Shown piece after piece: positions 9,281 through 20,708 of a stretch of 64,000 nucleotides of DNA. Numbering within the stretch: position 1 is the stretch's first letter; every line of letters begins with the position of its first letter. The translations under genes were made by a program, and so were the position numbers. The notes beneath the pieces were generated by a model. The model worked only from the letters and a program-made list of their open reading frames with translations, did not search any database and was not told where the DNA came from. The stretch is from Limnohabitans sp. Rim11 (GTDB lineage Bacteria > Pseudomonadota > Gammaproteobacteria > Burkholderiales > Burkholderiaceae_C), in assembly GCF_001269365.1 (NCBI RefSeq), contig NZ_CXOM01000002.1, positions 194,001 to 258,000 of the forward strand, written 5' to 3'.

Positions 9281-9919
9281 ATGCAGGCCACCAGAATCAT
9301 TGCCATCCGGCATGGCGAAACCGCGTGGAACGTCGATACCCGCATTCAGGGTCAACTCGATATTCCATTGAATGCCAAAGGCGAATGGCAGGCCGGTCAA
9401 CTGGCGCAAGCCTTGGCCGCACAAGACCCCTTGCATGCGGTGTACACCAGCGACTTAAAACGCGCACATCAAACGGCCACAGCGGTGGCTGTTCAGCAAG
9501 GGCTTGAAACCATCAGCCACCCTGGCCTGCGCGAGCGTGGCTTTGGCGCGTTTGAAGGCAAGACCTTTGCCGAGATTGAAAAAGATTTGCCCGAAGATGC
9601 CCTGCGTTGGCGCAAGCGCGATCCGCATTGGATGCCGCCCAACGGCGGCGAGTCCTTGGTGGTCATGGAACAACGTGTGCGCCAAACTCTGGATGAATTG
9701 GCAGCCAAACACATGGGACAACACATCGCTTTGTTTGCACATGGGGGTGTCATGGACTTGTTGTATCGCATTGCCACCCAACAAGATTTGCAAGCACCTC
9801 GCACTTGGACGCTCACCAACACGGCCATCAATCGTTTGTTGTGGACGCCGCAAGGTGTGTCATTGGTGGGGTGGGCGGATACATCTCACTTGGATGAATC
9901 GACTCGCGACGAGTTTTAA
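9281..9919 (+). CDS. Histidine phosphatase family protein
   Basis: Phosphoglycerate mutase-like phosphatase of 212 aa. The catalytic phosphohistidine motif IRHGETAWN is at residues 8-16. The second motif ELAAKHMGQHIALFAHGGVM near 146-165 supplies the second His. SDLKRAHQTA near 53 and RGFGAFEGKTF near 85 are also characteristic. It is most like the broad-specificity or cobalamin-pathway phosphatases (GpmB/CobC-like), not glycolytic mutase. The substrate is unknown. It begins immediately after the upstream lipoprotein stop. Confidence 0.85.
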   Translation: MQATRIIAIRHGETAWNVDTRIQGQLDIPLNAKGEWQAGQLAQALAAQDPLHAVYTSDLKRAHQTATAVAVQQGLETISHPGLRERGFGAFEGKTFAEIEKDLPEDALRWRKRDPHWMPPNGGESLVVMEQRVRQTLDELAAKHMGQHIALFAHGGVMDLLYRIATQQDLQAPRTWTLTNTAINRLLWTPQGVSLVGWADTSHLDESTRDEF

Positions 9920-9951
9920 GTCAATGCAGTTGAGCGTTGACAGCCATCGAT

Positions 9952-11001
9952 TTATGCTTGCGTAAAGCTCTTGGGCGGCGTCACACCCAAATGCCTGTAG
10001 GCCGCCAAGGTGGCTGTTCTGCCGCGGGGTGTTCGTTGCAAAAAGCCTTGTTGAATCAGGTACGGCTCAATCACATCTTCAATGGTGTCGCGCTCTTCGC
10101 CAATGCTGGCGGCAATGTTGTCCAAGCCCACAGGCCCACCATCAAAACGGTGAATGACGGCTTCCAACAGCTTGCGGTCCATCAAATCAAAACCTTCGGG
10201 GTCCACATCGAGCATGGCCAATGCGCGTTTGGCAATGTCGTGCGTGATGTGGCCCACGCCTTTGACGTCGGCGTAATCGCGAACACGTCGGAGCAACCGA
10301 TTGGCAATGCGCGGTGTACCGCGTGAGCGCTTGGCAATTTCTTCGCCACCAGCCGCGTCCATGGGCGCTTTGAGCAGGCTGGCACTGCGCTTGACAATGC
10401 ACGCCAACTCTTCTGGCGTGTAAAACTCAAGGCGCGACACAATACCGAATCGGTCGCGCAAAGGATTGGTCAACATGCCCGCGCGGGTGGTGGCGCCCAC
10501 CAAAGTGAAGGGCTGCAAATCGAGCTTGATGCTGCGCGCTGCGGGGCCTTCACCAATCATGATGTCAATTTGGTAGTCCTCTAAGGCGGGGTACAAAATC
10601 TCTTCCACCACGGGAGACAAGCGGTGAATCTCGTCAATGAACAACACATCGTTCTTTTCCAAATTGGTCAGCAAGGCTGCCAAGTCTTTGGGCTTTTCTA
10701 AAACGGGGCCACTGGTTTGACGCAGGTTCACGCCAAGCTCTGCGGCAATGATGTGGCTTAAGGTGGTCTTGCCCAAACCAGGCGGGCCAAACAGCAGCAC
10801 GTGGTCTAAAGGCTCGCCGCGCATTTTGGCCGCGCCAATGAAAATTTCGAGCTGCTCGCGCACCTTGGCTTGGCCTACATAGTCGTCTAGCAACTTGGGG
10901 CGCAGGGCGCGCTCTATGGCTTCTTCTTGGGGCGTTGCGGGAGCGGCGTCGACCATCCGTGCAGGCGGTGGTGTGCCAAAGTCGTCGGTTTGAATGCTCA
11001 T
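9952..11001 (-). CDS. ruvB: Holliday junction helicase RuvB
   Basis: AAA+ motor that drives branch migration of Holliday junctions together with RuvA. The 349-aa protein has Walker [11 protein letters not shown] near residues 70-79, Walker B FIDEIHRL near 121, sensor 1 GATTRAGML near 169, and the C-terminal winged helix ending near [15 protein letters not shown]. It lies 11 bp downstream of ruvA in the classic ruvAB order. ruvC is not in this window. Confidence 0.97.
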   Translation of the reverse strand: MSIQTDDFGTPPPARMVDAAPATPQEEAIERALRPKLLDDYVGQAKVREQLEIFIGAAKMRGEPLDHVLLFGPPGLGKTTLSHIIAAELGVNLRQTSGPVLEKPKDLAALLTNLEKNDVLFIDEIHRLSPVVEEILYPALEDYQIDIMIGEGPAARSIKLDLQPFTLVGATTRAGMLTNPLRDRFGIVSRLEFYTPEELACIVKRSASLLKAPMDAAGGEEIAKRSRGTPRIANRLLRRVRDYADVKGVGHITHDIAKRALAMLDVDPEGFDLMDRKLLEAVIHRFDGGPVGLDNIAASIGEERDTIEDVIEPYLIQQGFLQRTPRGRTATLAAYRHLGVTPPKSFTQA

Positions 11002-11012
11002 GTTTGATTATT

Positions 11013-11585
11013 TTATTTGGCCAAAGCCTTGAGCGCCATCTTGATGCCATCGCTCACGCCCACATCGGGGGGCAAAGATTTCAAGGCCAACGCGGCTTCT
11101 TTGTCACTGTAGCCCAAAGCCACCAGGGCTTGCAAAATGTCGTTGGCGTGGTCGTGTGAGGTGCTGCCCGTGGTGAGGAGGTCGGCGCCCAATTTACCTT
11201 TGAGTTCTAGCAGCAAACGCTCAGCGGTTTTCTTGCCAATACCTGGCACCTTGACCAAGCGACCGGATTCTTGTTGCGTGATGGCCTGCGCCAAATCGGC
11301 CACGCCCATGCCCGACAGCACACTCAATGCGGTACGGGGGCCCACGCCCGAAATTTTGATCAACTGCCTAAAAGCCGCACGCTCTTCAACCGTGGCAAAA
11401 CCGTACAACAGCTGCGCATCCTCGCGCACCACAAAATGCGTGAGCAGCTTGACCTTCTCGCCCAAGGCGGGCAAGTTGTAAAAAGTGCTCATGGGCACAC
11501 TCACCTCATAGCCCACGCCATGGCAATCCACCATCACTTCGGGTGGGTTTTTGTCGATCAAAGTGCCTGTTAACTGACCAATCAT
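11013..11585 (-). CDS. ruvA: Holliday junction DNA-binding protein RuvA
   Basis: Tetrameric junction-binding subunit of RuvAB. The 190-aa protein starts [17 protein letters not shown], the family N-terminus. It has the helix-hairpin-helix segments [19 protein letters not shown] and [19 protein letters not shown], and the C-terminal domain that contacts RuvB. The frame is open a further 80 codons upstream, but that part overlaps the divergent phoH gene and does not resemble RuvA. The start at 11585 faces the phoH start 63 bp away, so the two share a divergent promoter region. Confidence 0.96.
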   Translation of the reverse strand: MIGQLTGTLIDKNPPEVMVDCHGVGYEVSVPMSTFYNLPALGEKVKLLTHFVVREDAQLLYGFATVEERAAFRQLIKISGVGPRTALSVLSGMGVADLAQAITQQESGRLVKVPGIGKKTAERLLLELKGKLGADLLTTGSTSHDHANDILQALVALGYSDKEAALALKSLPPDVGVSDGIKMALKALAK

Positions 11586-11648
11586 GGCCTGCCGTTCTTC
11601 TTCATCAGATAAGTGCCTATCATTAGGGGGTATAGGGAGATTATCAGC

Positions 11649-12605
11649 TTGATTGTCAGACACAACTTCACGCCGCACAACAATACCCGCATGACGCATC
11701 TTTGCGGCCCCATGGACGCCCATTTGCGCGCCATCGAGGCCGGTCTGCAGGTCAAAATTGCGCATCGGCACGAGCAATTCAAGATTGACGGCCCCAAAGC
11801 CAAGGCCAACCAAGCACTCGAGTTGCTGCAAGCCCTTTACGAGATGGCCGATCGGCCCATCAAGGAAGATTCACTGCAACTCATGATGGCCGGCGACCCC
11901 GAGGTGGCCAACAACCCCGACGTGCCCACGCTGCAAACCCGCCGCGCCGACCTCAAAGCCCGTACGCCCGTGCAAGCTTTGTACATGGACAACATTGCCA
12001 CGCACGACATTACGTTTGGCATTGGCCCTGCTGGTACCGGCAAAACTTACTTGGCTGTGGCCTGTGCTGTAGACGCGTTAGAACGCGCCAGTGTGCAGCG
12101 CATTGTGCTGACTCGCCCTGCCGTAGAAGCTGGCGAGCGCTTGGGCTTCTTGCCAGGCGATTTATCGCAAAAAGTGGACCCTTACCTAAGGCCTTTGTAC
12201 GACGCACTCTACGACCTCATGGGCTATGACAAAGTGCAAAAAGCCTTTGAGCGCAATGCCATTGAAATTGCACCCTTGGCTTTTATGCGCGGCCGCACCT
12301 TGAACAATGCCTTTGTCATTTTGGACGAAGCGCAAAACACCACGCCAGAGCAAATGAAAATGTTCCTCACCCGCATTGGCTTTGGCGCCAAGGCGGTGGT
12401 CACGGGGGATGTGAGTCAGATCGATTTGCCCAAAGGGCAACTCAGTGGCTTGATTGATGCCGAGCGTGTTTTAAGGCGCGTGAAGGGCATTGCCATGACG
12501 CGATTTTCTAGCGCGGATGTGGTGCGTCATCCTTTGGTAGCGCGCATTGTGGATGCTTATGATGCGCAAAGAACCACGGTACGCAGTCGATCGATTGACG
12601 CTTAA
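11649..12605 (+). CDS. PhoH family ATPase (PhoH-like protein)
   Basis: Cytoplasmic P-loop ATPase of the PhoH/YbeZ family (318 aa). Walker [15 protein letters not shown] is near residues 122-135 and Walker [10 protein letters not shown] near 220. The TTG at 11649 was chosen as start because it gives the family N-terminus with [11 protein letters not shown] and is preceded by AGGGAGA at 8 bp. A GTG 36 bp upstream is possible. The gene lies 58 bp upstream of ybeY, the usual ybeZ-ybeY pairing, which links it to rRNA maturation and ribosome quality control. Confidence 0.9.
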   Translation: MIVRHNFTPHNNTRMTHLCGPMDAHLRAIEAGLQVKIAHRHEQFKIDGPKAKANQALELLQALYEMADRPIKEDSLQLMMAGDPEVANNPDVPTLQTRRADLKARTPVQALYMDNIATHDITFGIGPAGTGKTYLAVACAVDALERASVQRIVLTRPAVEAGERLGFLPGDLSQKVDPYLRPLYDALYDLMGYDKVQKAFERNAIEIAPLAFMRGRTLNNAFVILDEAQNTTPEQMKMFLTRIGFGAKAVVTGDVSQIDLPKGQLSGLIDAERVLRRVKGIAMTRFSSADVVRHPLVARIVDAYDAQRTTVRSRSIDA

Positions 12606-12663
12606 AGTGCTCGCTTCGCCAGATTTTCTGACGTTCACCTAATTTAATATCGCTTTTCTCGAC

Positions 12664-13116
12664 ATGGCACTTTCCACTCTTAACTTTTCTTTGCAATTTG
12701 GCGACATCCCCTACGCTGCGCGCCATCGTGCCGCCTTGCCTCGTCATAAAGTAGCCCGCTGGGTTCGTCGCAGCTTGGCTGCTGATGGCGAAATCACAGT
12801 GCGCATTGTGGACGCCGAAGAAGGTCAACGCTTGAACCGTGAGTTTCGTAAGAAAGACTACGCCACCAATGTGCTGACGTTTGATTACATGCAGTCACCT
12901 GTGGTGATGGCCGATTTGGTGTTGTGCGCGCCGGTAGTGGCCAAGGAAGCCCGTGAGCAAGGCAAGACATTGCAGGCGCACTATGCGCATTTGCTGGTGC
13001 ATGGCACCTTGCATGCGCAAGGCTGGGATCATGAGACCAGTGAGGCCGATGCCGAGGCCATGGAGGCGCATGAGGTTGAGATCATGCACAGGCTGGGATT
13101 TAAGAACCCGTATTAA
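12664..13116 (+). CDS. ybeY: Endoribonuclease YbeY
   Basis: Zinc-dependent rRNA maturation endonuclease of 150 aa, involved in 16S rRNA 3'-end processing and ribosome quality control. The metal motif [12 protein letters not shown] near residues 117-128 matches H-x3-H-x5-[19 protein letters not shown] near 58-75 is the conserved substrate-groove region. It follows the phoH-like gene. The corC and lnt genes that often continue this operon are absent here and are replaced by a toxin-antitoxin locus. Confidence 0.95.
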   Translation: MALSTLNFSLQFGDIPYAARHRAALPRHKVARWVRRSLAADGEITVRIVDAEEGQRLNREFRKKDYATNVLTFDYMQSPVVMADLVLCAPVVAKEAREQGKTLQAHYAHLLVHGTLHAQGWDHETSEADAEAMEAHEVEIMHRLGFKNPY

Positions 13117-13125
13117 TTTCAGAGG

Positions 13126-13329
13126 TCAGTTTGTTTTTTTAACTTGACCATAACCAGGCTTGGTCCAGGGCGCGCCAAAGACGCCATGCCTTTCCATGTA
13201 CTCAAAATCAGCATCAGTCAAAGGCGGGTTATCTGGATCGCTCATGGCTGCCAAAGTGATTTGATAGTCTTCGTCATCCGTTGGCATGATGATTTTAATT
13301 TTCTGGGTGTTTTTATTGATTTTTTTCAT
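13126..13329 (-). CDS. brnA: BrnA-type antitoxin
   Basis: Small 67-aa protein downstream of and overlapping a BrnT toxin gene. It has a basic Lys/Asn-rich N-terminus, then IIMPTDDEDYQITLAAMSDP, the acidic segment seen in BrnA and related antitoxins, and LTDADFEYMERHG. Family antitoxins carry a ribbon-helix-helix DNA-binding region, repress the operon and neutralise BrnT. The start at 13329 was chosen from the MKK context; upstream in-frame codons lie inside brnT. The C-terminal part (VFGAPWTKPGYGQVKK) differs from typical BrnA, so the family assignment is moderate. Confidence 0.72.
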   Translation of the reverse strand: MKKINKNTQKIKIIMPTDDEDYQITLAAMSDPDNPPLTDADFEYMERHGVFGAPWTKPGYGQVKKTN

Positions 13330-13582
13330 AGAGCTTAGCCTCCCGTTTGTTTGCTTTCCGCAAACTGATACATCTGGTAGAACCATTTCGCAGAACATAG
13401 ATCAGACTATAAAGTCTGCCGTCTAACGGGACCAGTCCATGTATGCGAGTCTCGTTGTAATTTCGGCGCTCGTCTTCAAAAATGAAAGCTTTATCCCAAT
13501 CAAGATATTGAGCGAACTCAAGCACTATGCCATGTTTGAAATAATTTGCACGGCTTTTATTGGGATCACATGTAAAGAGCAT
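13313..13582 (-). CDS. brnT: BrnT-type ribonuclease toxin
   Basis: Toxin of the BrnT family (89 aa), a RelE-fold ribonuclease that inhibits translation. Visible family features are DPNKSRANYFKHGIVLEFA near residues 6-24, EDERRNYNETR near 36-46, and the C-terminal ISLRKANKREAKLYE with its catalytic basic residues. The toxin gene comes first and overlaps brnA by 17 bp, the usual BrnTA order. The 112 bp between the start and dbpA presumably hold the autoregulated promoter. Confidence 0.85.
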   Translation of the reverse strand: MLFTCDPNKSRANYFKHGIVLEFAQYLDWDKAFIFEDERRNYNETRIHGLVPLDGRLYSLIYVLRNGSTRCISLRKANKREAKLYEKNQ

Positions 13583-13697
13583 CAAGTCATGATGCTTGAG
13601 CCCTCAACTTCATGGACCTACATTGAGTATCAGTGAATCAATGATCGTCTTTGCAATCTAGTAAATCTATTAAAAATAACTAAAGCAACAACAACGC

Positions 13698-15110
<1,413 letters not shown>

Positions 15111-15144
15111 GCGTCGATTATGCGTGTGGGAGGCTTGGGGTGAA

Positions 15145-15299
15145 AAAACAATTGGGGTCAGATCAACATTAATTTTGTCAATCTAAAGGGCTTAAGGCAA
15201 AGGGGGCTTCCTCATACTGGAGTACCAGAAATCGTTCAGCCCCCTTTGCCTTAAGCCCTTTAGATTAGAAATTAATGTTGATCTGACCCCAATTGTTTT
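15145..15299. repeat. 155-bp near-perfect inverted repeat (MITE/REP-like hairpin)
   Basis: Two nested pairs of perfect complementary arms are seen. The outer arms are 30 nt (15145-15174 and 15270-15299), beginning with the CAATTGGGGTCAGATC type terminus. The inner arms are 29 nt (15180-15208 and 15238-15266). A 5-nt versus 3-nt asymmetry separates the pairs, and a 29-nt loop closes the structure. GGGGTCAGA-type ends are known from repeats mobilised by REP-associated tyrosine transposases and similar small elements. It sits between dbpA and dtd, and no transposase is in the window. Confidence 0.85.
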
Positions 15300-15331
15300 A
15301 CTCTCTCCGGAGAGGATGAAACTTACCCCGA

Positions 15332-15784
15332 TTACGTATGTATAGGGATGGTGACAGGTCCGTCATTCACCAAGTGAACCTTCATGTCAGCAGCAAACTG
15401 ACCCGTTTGCACTATGGGGTGTGCCTCTCGGGCTTGGGTTACGAAGTAGTCGTACAGACGCTGTCCATCTGCTGGTGACGCAGCGCGTTTAAAACTGGGG
15501 CGGTTGCCGCTGCTCACATCGGCGGCCAAAGTGAACTGACTCACCACCAACAAACCACCCTGCAAACCATTGCCATCCAAGTCCTGTAAAGAGCGATTCA
15601 TCTTGCCGTCTTCATCACCAAAAATGCGTAACTTCAGAAGTTTGCTGAGCATCTTGTCTGCATTGGCCACCGTGTCACCTTGCTCGGCGCACAACAGCAG
15701 CAACAAACCCCTTTGAATTTGACCAATCACTTGGCCATCCACCATCACTCGTGCCTCGAGCACGCGTTGCGCTACACCAATCAC
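15332..15784 (-). CDS. dtd: D-aminoacyl-tRNA deacylase
   Basis: Removes D-amino acids (and glycine) mischarged on tRNA. The 150-aa protein has the two conserved active-site motifs SQFTLAAD near residues 82-89 and NDGPVT near 139-144. Its length is typical. The GTG start overlaps the stop of the upstream cation transporter (GTGA), so tyrS, the CDF gene and dtd form a compact operon. Confidence 0.95.
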   Translation of the reverse strand: MIGVAQRVLEARVMVDGQVIGQIQRGLLLLLCAEQGDTVANADKMLSKLLKLRIFGDEDGKMNRSLQDLDGNGLQGGLLVVSQFTLAADVSSGNRPSFKRAASPADGQRLYDYFVTQAREAHPIVQTGQFAADMKVHLVNDGPVTIPIHT

Positions 15785-16707
15785 AATAAATCTCTTTCAG
15801 AATCAAAGTGTGCTTCTACATCGGAAGGCAACAACTGAATGGAAGCGCGCAAGCCTGGCACGGCGCTCATCAAGGCCTGCTCGACACTCGTTCGCAATGC
15901 GGCCGCACGGCCCAAGGTCCAAGAGGCCGGCATGTGCATGTGCATGTCGACAAAACGTCGTTGCCCTGCTTTGCGCGTGGTGATGTGGTCAAAGCGAATG
16001 ATAGAAACGTCATCGCGTTGGTGCGCAAAGCCCGCCAAGGTTTCGTTGATCTGCGCAATCACTTCAGGCTCAACGGCCTCGTCCATCAAGCCTTGCGATG
16101 AGCGCCAGATCAGGTGAATGCCTTCTTTCAAAATGTTGAGTGCCACCGCAATGGCAACGAGCGCATCGAGCCACAACCAACCGGTCATGCTGACCATGGC
16201 AATGCCAATGACCACACCCACCGAAGTCCAAACGTCGGTGACCAAATGTTTGGCATCGGCTTCAAGCGCAATAGAGCGATGCGTTTTGGCTGCACCAAAC
16301 ATGACCCATGCCAACAAGCCATTCAAAGCCGAACTACCCACTGACAAAGCCAAACCCCAACCGACTTGCTCAATGGGTTGTGGATCAAAGATGCGATGAC
16401 TGGCGGCCCAAATGATGGCCATGGCCGCCACAATGATCAAAATGCCTTCAAAGCCCGAAGAAAAATATTCTGCTTTGTGGTGACCATAAGGATGTTCTGC
16501 ATCGGCGGGTTGTGCTGCCACCGTGACCATCACCAAGCCAAAAATAGCGCTGGCCAAATTGACCAAAGACTCCATGGCGTCCGACAGCAAGCCCACAGAA
16601 TCTGTGATCCACCAAGCCAAAGTTTTAAGGGTGATGGTAATGATGGCCACCACCACCGATGCCCACATTAAAGTGCGCGGCGACCAAGCTGGCAGTTTTG
16701 AAATCAT
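15781..16707 (-). CDS. Cation diffusion facilitator family transporter
   Basis: Inner-membrane divalent cation/proton antiporter of 308 aa. Transmembrane segments begin near residues 13-33. The metal-binding motifs are SDAMESLVN near 41 (usual H/DxxxD of TM2), [11 protein letters not shown] near 74, and [12 protein letters not shown] near 151 (TM5 HxxxD). A cytoplasmic C-terminal domain includes [12 protein letters not shown]. The metal (Zn, Fe, Mn, Co) cannot be resolved. The ATG at 16707 overlaps the tyrS stop by one base (TGATG). Confidence 0.9.
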   Translation of the reverse strand: MISKLPAWSPRTLMWASVVVAIITITLKTLAWWITDSVGLLSDAMESLVNLASAIFGLVMVTVAAQPADAEHPYGHHKAEYFSSGFEGILIIVAAMAIIWAASHRIFDPQPIEQVGWGLALSVGSSALNGLLAWVMFGAAKTHRSIALEADAKHLVTDVWTSVGVVIGIAMVSMTGWLWLDALVAIAVALNILKEGIHLIWRSSQGLMDEAVEPEVIAQINETLAGFAHQRDDVSIIRFDHITTRKAGQRRFVDMHMHMPASWTLGRAAALRTSVEQALMSAVPGLRASIQLLPSDVEAHFDSERDLL

Positions 16708-17942
16708 CAAGCGCTTAAATGCACACGCGCAAATTTGCGCTTACCCACCTGCACCACATAAGTCCCTGCTTCTAGCTTCAATCCTTTGTCGCTGACCACA
16801 GAAGAGTCCACGCGCACACCGCCGCCATCAATCAATCGATTGGCTTCAGAACCCGAAGGCGCCAAACCGGCCATCTTGAGCAAATTGCCAATGCCCAAAG
16901 GTGCGCCACTTAAGCTCACCTCAGGAATTTCATCGGGCACACCGCCCTTGCTGCGGTTCATAAAGTCTTGCTCAGCGGCTTCGGCCGCTGCTGCGCCGTG
17001 GAAGCGCGAGGTAATCTCTTTGGCCAAAGCCACTTTGGCTTCTTTGGGATTTAATCCTTCAGACACTTGTTTCTTCAAGGCTTCAATGTCGGTCATCGAT
17101 TTGAACGACAACAAGGTGTACCAGCGCCACATCAGCACGTCAGAAATAGACAGTACCTTGGCAAACATGGTGTTGGGTTCTTCGCTAATGCCGATGTAGT
17201 TGTTCTTGGACTTGGACATTTTGTCCACGCCATCCAAGCCTTCCAGCAAAGGCATGGTCAAAATGCATTGCGGCTCTTGGCCATACTCGGCTTGCAAATG
17301 GCGGCCCATCAGCAAGTTGAACTTTTGATCGGTACCGCCCAATTCCAAGTCGGACTTCAAAGCCACGGAGTCATAACCTTGCATGAGGGGGTACAAAAAC
17401 TCATGCACGCTAATGGGTGTGCCCGCCTTAAAACGGTCGTGAAAATCGTTGCGCTCCATCATGCGCGCCACCGTGTACTTGGCCGCCAATTGAATCATGC
17501 CCATGGCACCCAGCGGCAAACTCCACTCGCTGTTGTACCTAATTTCGGTTTTGGTGGGGTCCAGCACCAAGCTGGCTTGTCGGTAATACGTTTCGGCGTT
17601 GGCCTTGATTTGCTCGGGCGTCAAAGGGGGACGCGTGGAGTTGCGGCCAGAAGGATCGCCAATGAGGCTGGTGAAATCGCCAATCAAAAAGATCACCTGG
17701 TGACCCAAATTCTGCAATTGGCGCATCTTGTTCAGCACAACGGTGTGGCCCACGTGAATGTCTGGCGCCGTGGGGTCCAATCCCAATTTAATTCGCAATG
17801 GCACACCCGTGGCCTCGGATTTGGCCAGCTTTTTGACCCAATCTTCTTGGGGAATCAGCTCCTCACAGCCTCGCAAAGTGACCGCCAAAGCCTCTTTGAC
17901 CGCATCTGTCACGGGATATTGGGTCGAAACGGGTGAATTCAT
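16707..17942 (-). CDS. tyrS: Tyrosine-tRNA ligase
   Basis: Class I aminoacyl-tRNA synthetase of 411 aa. The HIGH-equivalent HVGHTV is near residues 63-68 and KMSKSKNN near 232-239. The C-terminal S4 RNA-binding domain carries LIDGGGVRVD. The arrangement resembles the TyrZ-like bacterial type. It is the first gene of the tyrS-CDF-dtd operon and divergent from the M23 peptidase gene, with a 102-bp shared upstream region. Confidence 0.95.
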   Translation of the reverse strand: MNSPVSTQYPVTDAVKEALAVTLRGCEELIPQEDWVKKLAKSEATGVPLRIKLGLDPTAPDIHVGHTVVLNKMRQLQNLGHQVIFLIGDFTSLIGDPSGRNSTRPPLTPEQIKANAETYYRQASLVLDPTKTEIRYNSEWSLPLGAMGMIQLAAKYTVARMMERNDFHDRFKAGTPISVHEFLYPLMQGYDSVALKSDLELGGTDQKFNLLMGRHLQAEYGQEPQCILTMPLLEGLDGVDKMSKSKNNYIGISEEPNTMFAKVLSISDVLMWRWYTLLSFKSMTDIEALKKQVSEGLNPKEAKVALAKEITSRFHGAAAAEAAEQDFMNRSKGGVPDEIPEVSLSGAPLGIGNLLKMAGLAPSGSEANRLIDGGGVRVDSSVVSDKGLKLEAGTYVVQVGKRKFARVHLSA

Positions 17943-18044
17943 AAGGGTTTTCCAGTGTGCGCCAGGTCGCTTAGGCGTTAGAATGGCGGGAATTGTCTGC
18001 TCTATTTTAAGGGCTGACCTTGATATTGTTTTTTCTCGGACCGC

Positions 18045-19442
18045 ATGAATTTTTTCGACCAGTTAATGACGACTGCCAAACCCTACAGCCTAGAGCTGTT
18101 GGCACAGGCCAAAGCCCACAGCGAAACGCTGCGGGCTTTTGTTGCGCGTCATCCTCAACACGTCACCGCTGTGGTGGCCGCTGTTTTGCTGGGCGGCGGT
18201 GGCGGCGCCTTTGCGGTTGCCAGCTTAGGGCCAGATGCCGCCAACTTGCCTGTGCGCACTTTGGTAGAAACACTCGAAACACCCAATTTAGAAGCCCAAG
18301 TTGCATCCCTCGAGCAAAAAACGCTCAGGCTCTATCGCAACGACATCACCCGCGGCACAGATACCCCCGAAAGTCTGCTGCGCCGCTTGGGCTTGGTTGA
18401 TTCAGCTGCTGCGGCCTTCATTCGCAAAAACCCAGAAGCGCGCCAAGCCTTGCTGAATCGCTCTGGCCGCAATGTGTCGGTCGAAGCCAACGAGCAACAA
18501 CAACTGCTGACGCTCACCACACGCTGGCTCAGAAGCGACAACGACTCGCAGTTTCAGCGAATGGTCATCACGCGCAGCGCCCAAAACACATTCAGCGTCC
18601 GCACAGACACAGCTCCCTTAACAGCCAGCGTTCGCATGGCCGGCGGCACAGTGGCCTCGTCTTTGTATGCGGCCTCTGACGAAGCGCGCTTGCCCGACAC
18701 CGTCACGCGCCAATTGGCCGACGTGTTTTCAGGTCAAATTGACTTTCACCGTGCACTGCGCAAAGGCGCTGTGTTTTCTGTGGTGTACGAAACATTAGAA
18801 GCCGAAGGCGAACCCCTGCGCACAGGTCGTTTGCTCAGCGCCGAAATTACCAACGACAAGAAAACCTACGACGCCATTTGGTTTCAAGAGCCCGGTCAAA
18901 AGGGCGCTTACTACACCATGAAAGGCGACAGCCTGCGCCGTGCCTTCTTAGCGTCACCCGTGCCGTATTCACGCCTTTCTAGCGGCTTTGGTTCACGCCT
19001 CCATCCTATTTTGCAAACACGGCGCGCCCACACCGGCGTTGACTATGCAGCCCCCACCGGTACGCCAGTTATTTCTGTGGCCGACGGCGTAGTCACCGAG
19101 AGCAGCTACCAAGGTGCTTACGGCAACATGGTGGTGGTTCAGCATAACGCGCGCCAAAGCACGGTCTATGCTCACCTTAGCCGAATGAATGTCAAACGCG
19201 GCCAAGCCATTAAGCAAGGCGACATCATTGGTGCAGTCGGTACTACGGGCTTGTCTACTGGTCCACACCTGCACTTTGAATTCCGCATCGGCGGCCGACA
19301 CGTCGACCCACTCACATTGGCCCAACAAGGTTCTGCCGAGCCTGTCTCTGCGGCTGTGCGTCCTCAGTTCAACCAACGCGCCCAAGTTGCACGTTCTCAG
19401 TTGATGGCCGCGGCGCAAATGCGCCAAGGCAACATTCAATAA
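18045..19442 (+). CDS. M23 family peptidoglycan DD-endopeptidase (MepM-like)
   Basis: Cell-wall hydrolase of 465 aa. A single membrane anchor lies around residues 40-60 (AVVAAVLLGGGGGAFAVA), followed by a periplasmic region and a C-terminal LytM/M23 domain. The zinc ligands are in SGFGSRLHPIL...HTGVDYAAPTG (near 308-335) and GPHLHFEFRIGG (near 405). It probably cleaves D-Ala-mDAP crosslinks, as MepM does. It is adjacent to anmK, which recycles anhydro-MurNAc, so the two form a peptidoglycan turnover pair. Confidence 0.9.
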   Translation: MNFFDQLMTTAKPYSLELLAQAKAHSETLRAFVARHPQHVTAVVAAVLLGGGGGAFAVASLGPDAANLPVRTLVETLETPNLEAQVASLEQKTLRLYRNDITRGTDTPESLLRRLGLVDSAAAAFIRKNPEARQALLNRSGRNVSVEANEQQQLLTLTTRWLRSDNDSQFQRMVITRSAQNTFSVRTDTAPLTASVRMAGGTVASSLYAASDEARLPDTVTRQLADVFSGQIDFHRALRKGAVFSVVYETLEAEGEPLRTGRLLSAEITNDKKTYDAIWFQEPGQKGAYYTMKGDSLRRAFLASPVPYSRLSSGFGSRLHPILQTRRAHTGVDYAAPTGTPVISVADGVVTESSYQGAYGNMVVVQHNARQSTVYAHLSRMNVKRGQAIKQGDIIGAVGTTGLSTGPHLHFEFRIGGRHVDPLTLAQQGSAEPVSAAVRPQFNQRAQVARSQLMAAAQMRQGNIQ

Positions 19443-19532
19443 TTTTCAGCGTTGGCAGGGGCCTGGTTGACCTCTTCCGCCCCGCTTGCGCCAGCCTCCC
19501 CGCCACTCCCAACAGTAGGCCATCAACCCACC

Positions 19533-20687
19533 ATGCAATTCTTGATTGGCTTGATGTCTGGCACCTCGCTCGATGGGGTCGATGGTGTATTGGTTCAAAA
19601 CTTGTCTCCTTCGTTGTTGAAGACGCCCAGCCTCAAAGTCTTGCAGCATGTCTTCATGCCATTTGACGCTGATTTCCGGGCAGAACTTTTAAGTTTGAAT
19701 ACACCGGGTAACAACGAGTTGCATCGCGCCGCATTGGCTGGCAATCGCTTAGCAAGAAGCTACGCCCAAGTGGTGCATGCGTTACTCAAAGCCAGTGGCA
19801 TGCAAGCCAATGACATTCAAGCGGTTGGCGCACATGGACAAACGGTGCGTCATCGCCCTCTTGAGTTTGATGCCGACCCTGCCACTGGCCAACCCGCAGT
19901 GGGCTACACCTTGCAGCTGAACAACCCCGCATTGTTGGCCGAGCTCACGGGCATCGATGTGGTGGCCGAGTTTAGAACGCGCGACTTGGCAGCAGGCGGT
20001 CAAGGCGCACCCTTGGTGCCAGCCTTTCATGCAGAAATTTTTGGCAATCCATCGCACACTGTTGCAGTGGTCAACATTGGCGGCATTTCCAACATCAGTA
20101 TTATGCGCAATGCTTCAAATGAGAAAGCTGAAATCATTGGCTTCGATTGCGGACCAGGCAATGCGCTCATGGACCATTGGGTCCATTTGCACCAAGGTAA
20201 AGATTACGATACCAATGGCGAATGGGCTGCGCAAGGTCAAGTCATTGATGCGCTTTTGCAAAGCTTATTAACAGAAGCTTTCTTGCATCTAGCTCCCCCA
20301 AAAAGCACAGGCCGAGATTTGTTCAACCCCGCATGGTTGCAACAACATTTGCGCACTGACTATCAAGCCGTCGATGTGCAAGCCACGCTTTGCGAGTTCA
20401 CGGCCATCGCCATTGCGCAAGATTTAAAACGCCATGCGCCTGAAGCAAAACAATTGTGGGTGTGCGGCGGTGGCGCACTAAACGCGCAACTCATGTCGCG
20501 CTTGCAAGCACATGCGCCGGGTGTGCAAGTGGCTTCAACCGAAGCGCACGGCTTGCCACCTTTACAAGTAGAAGCTGCAGCCTTTGCGTGGCTGGCCGCC
20601 AAAGCCATGAAGCGAGAAACGGGAAGTCTAGAAAGCGTTACGGGCGCTCGAGGCGCCCGTGTGCTGGGGGCCATCTATCCTAGATAG
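19533..20687 (+). CDS. anmK: Anhydro-N-acetylmuramic acid kinase
   Basis: Recycles murein by converting 1,6-anhydro-MurNAc to MurNAc-6-phosphate with ATP. The 384-aa protein has the N-terminal LIGLMSGTSLDGVDG, GAHGQTVRH near 102, VNIGGISNIS near 179 and FDCGPGNALMD near 202, all AnmK signatures. The start at 19533 was chosen because it matches the family N-terminus. An in-frame start 81 bp upstream would add an unconserved Pro/Ala-rich leader. It is downstream of the M23 endopeptidase. Confidence 0.93.
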   Translation: MQFLIGLMSGTSLDGVDGVLVQNLSPSLLKTPSLKVLQHVFMPFDADFRAELLSLNTPGNNELHRAALAGNRLARSYAQVVHALLKASGMQANDIQAVGAHGQTVRHRPLEFDADPATGQPAVGYTLQLNNPALLAELTGIDVVAEFRTRDLAAGGQGAPLVPAFHAEIFGNPSHTVAVVNIGGISNISIMRNASNEKAEIIGFDCGPGNALMDHWVHLHQGKDYDTNGEWAAQGQVIDALLQSLLTEAFLHLAPPKSTGRDLFNPAWLQQHLRTDYQAVDVQATLCEFTAIAIAQDLKRHAPEAKQLWVCGGGALNAQLMSRLQAHAPGVQVASTEAHGLPPLQVEAAAFAWLAAKAMKRETGSLESVTGARGARVLGAIYPR

Positions 20688-20708
20688 CCCTGTGTCAATC
20701 TGAACCGA

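Noticed and set aside
17067-17936. Open frame of 289 codons opposite tyrS
   Set aside because: It lies entirely antisense to tyrS and has no recognisable domain or ribosome site.
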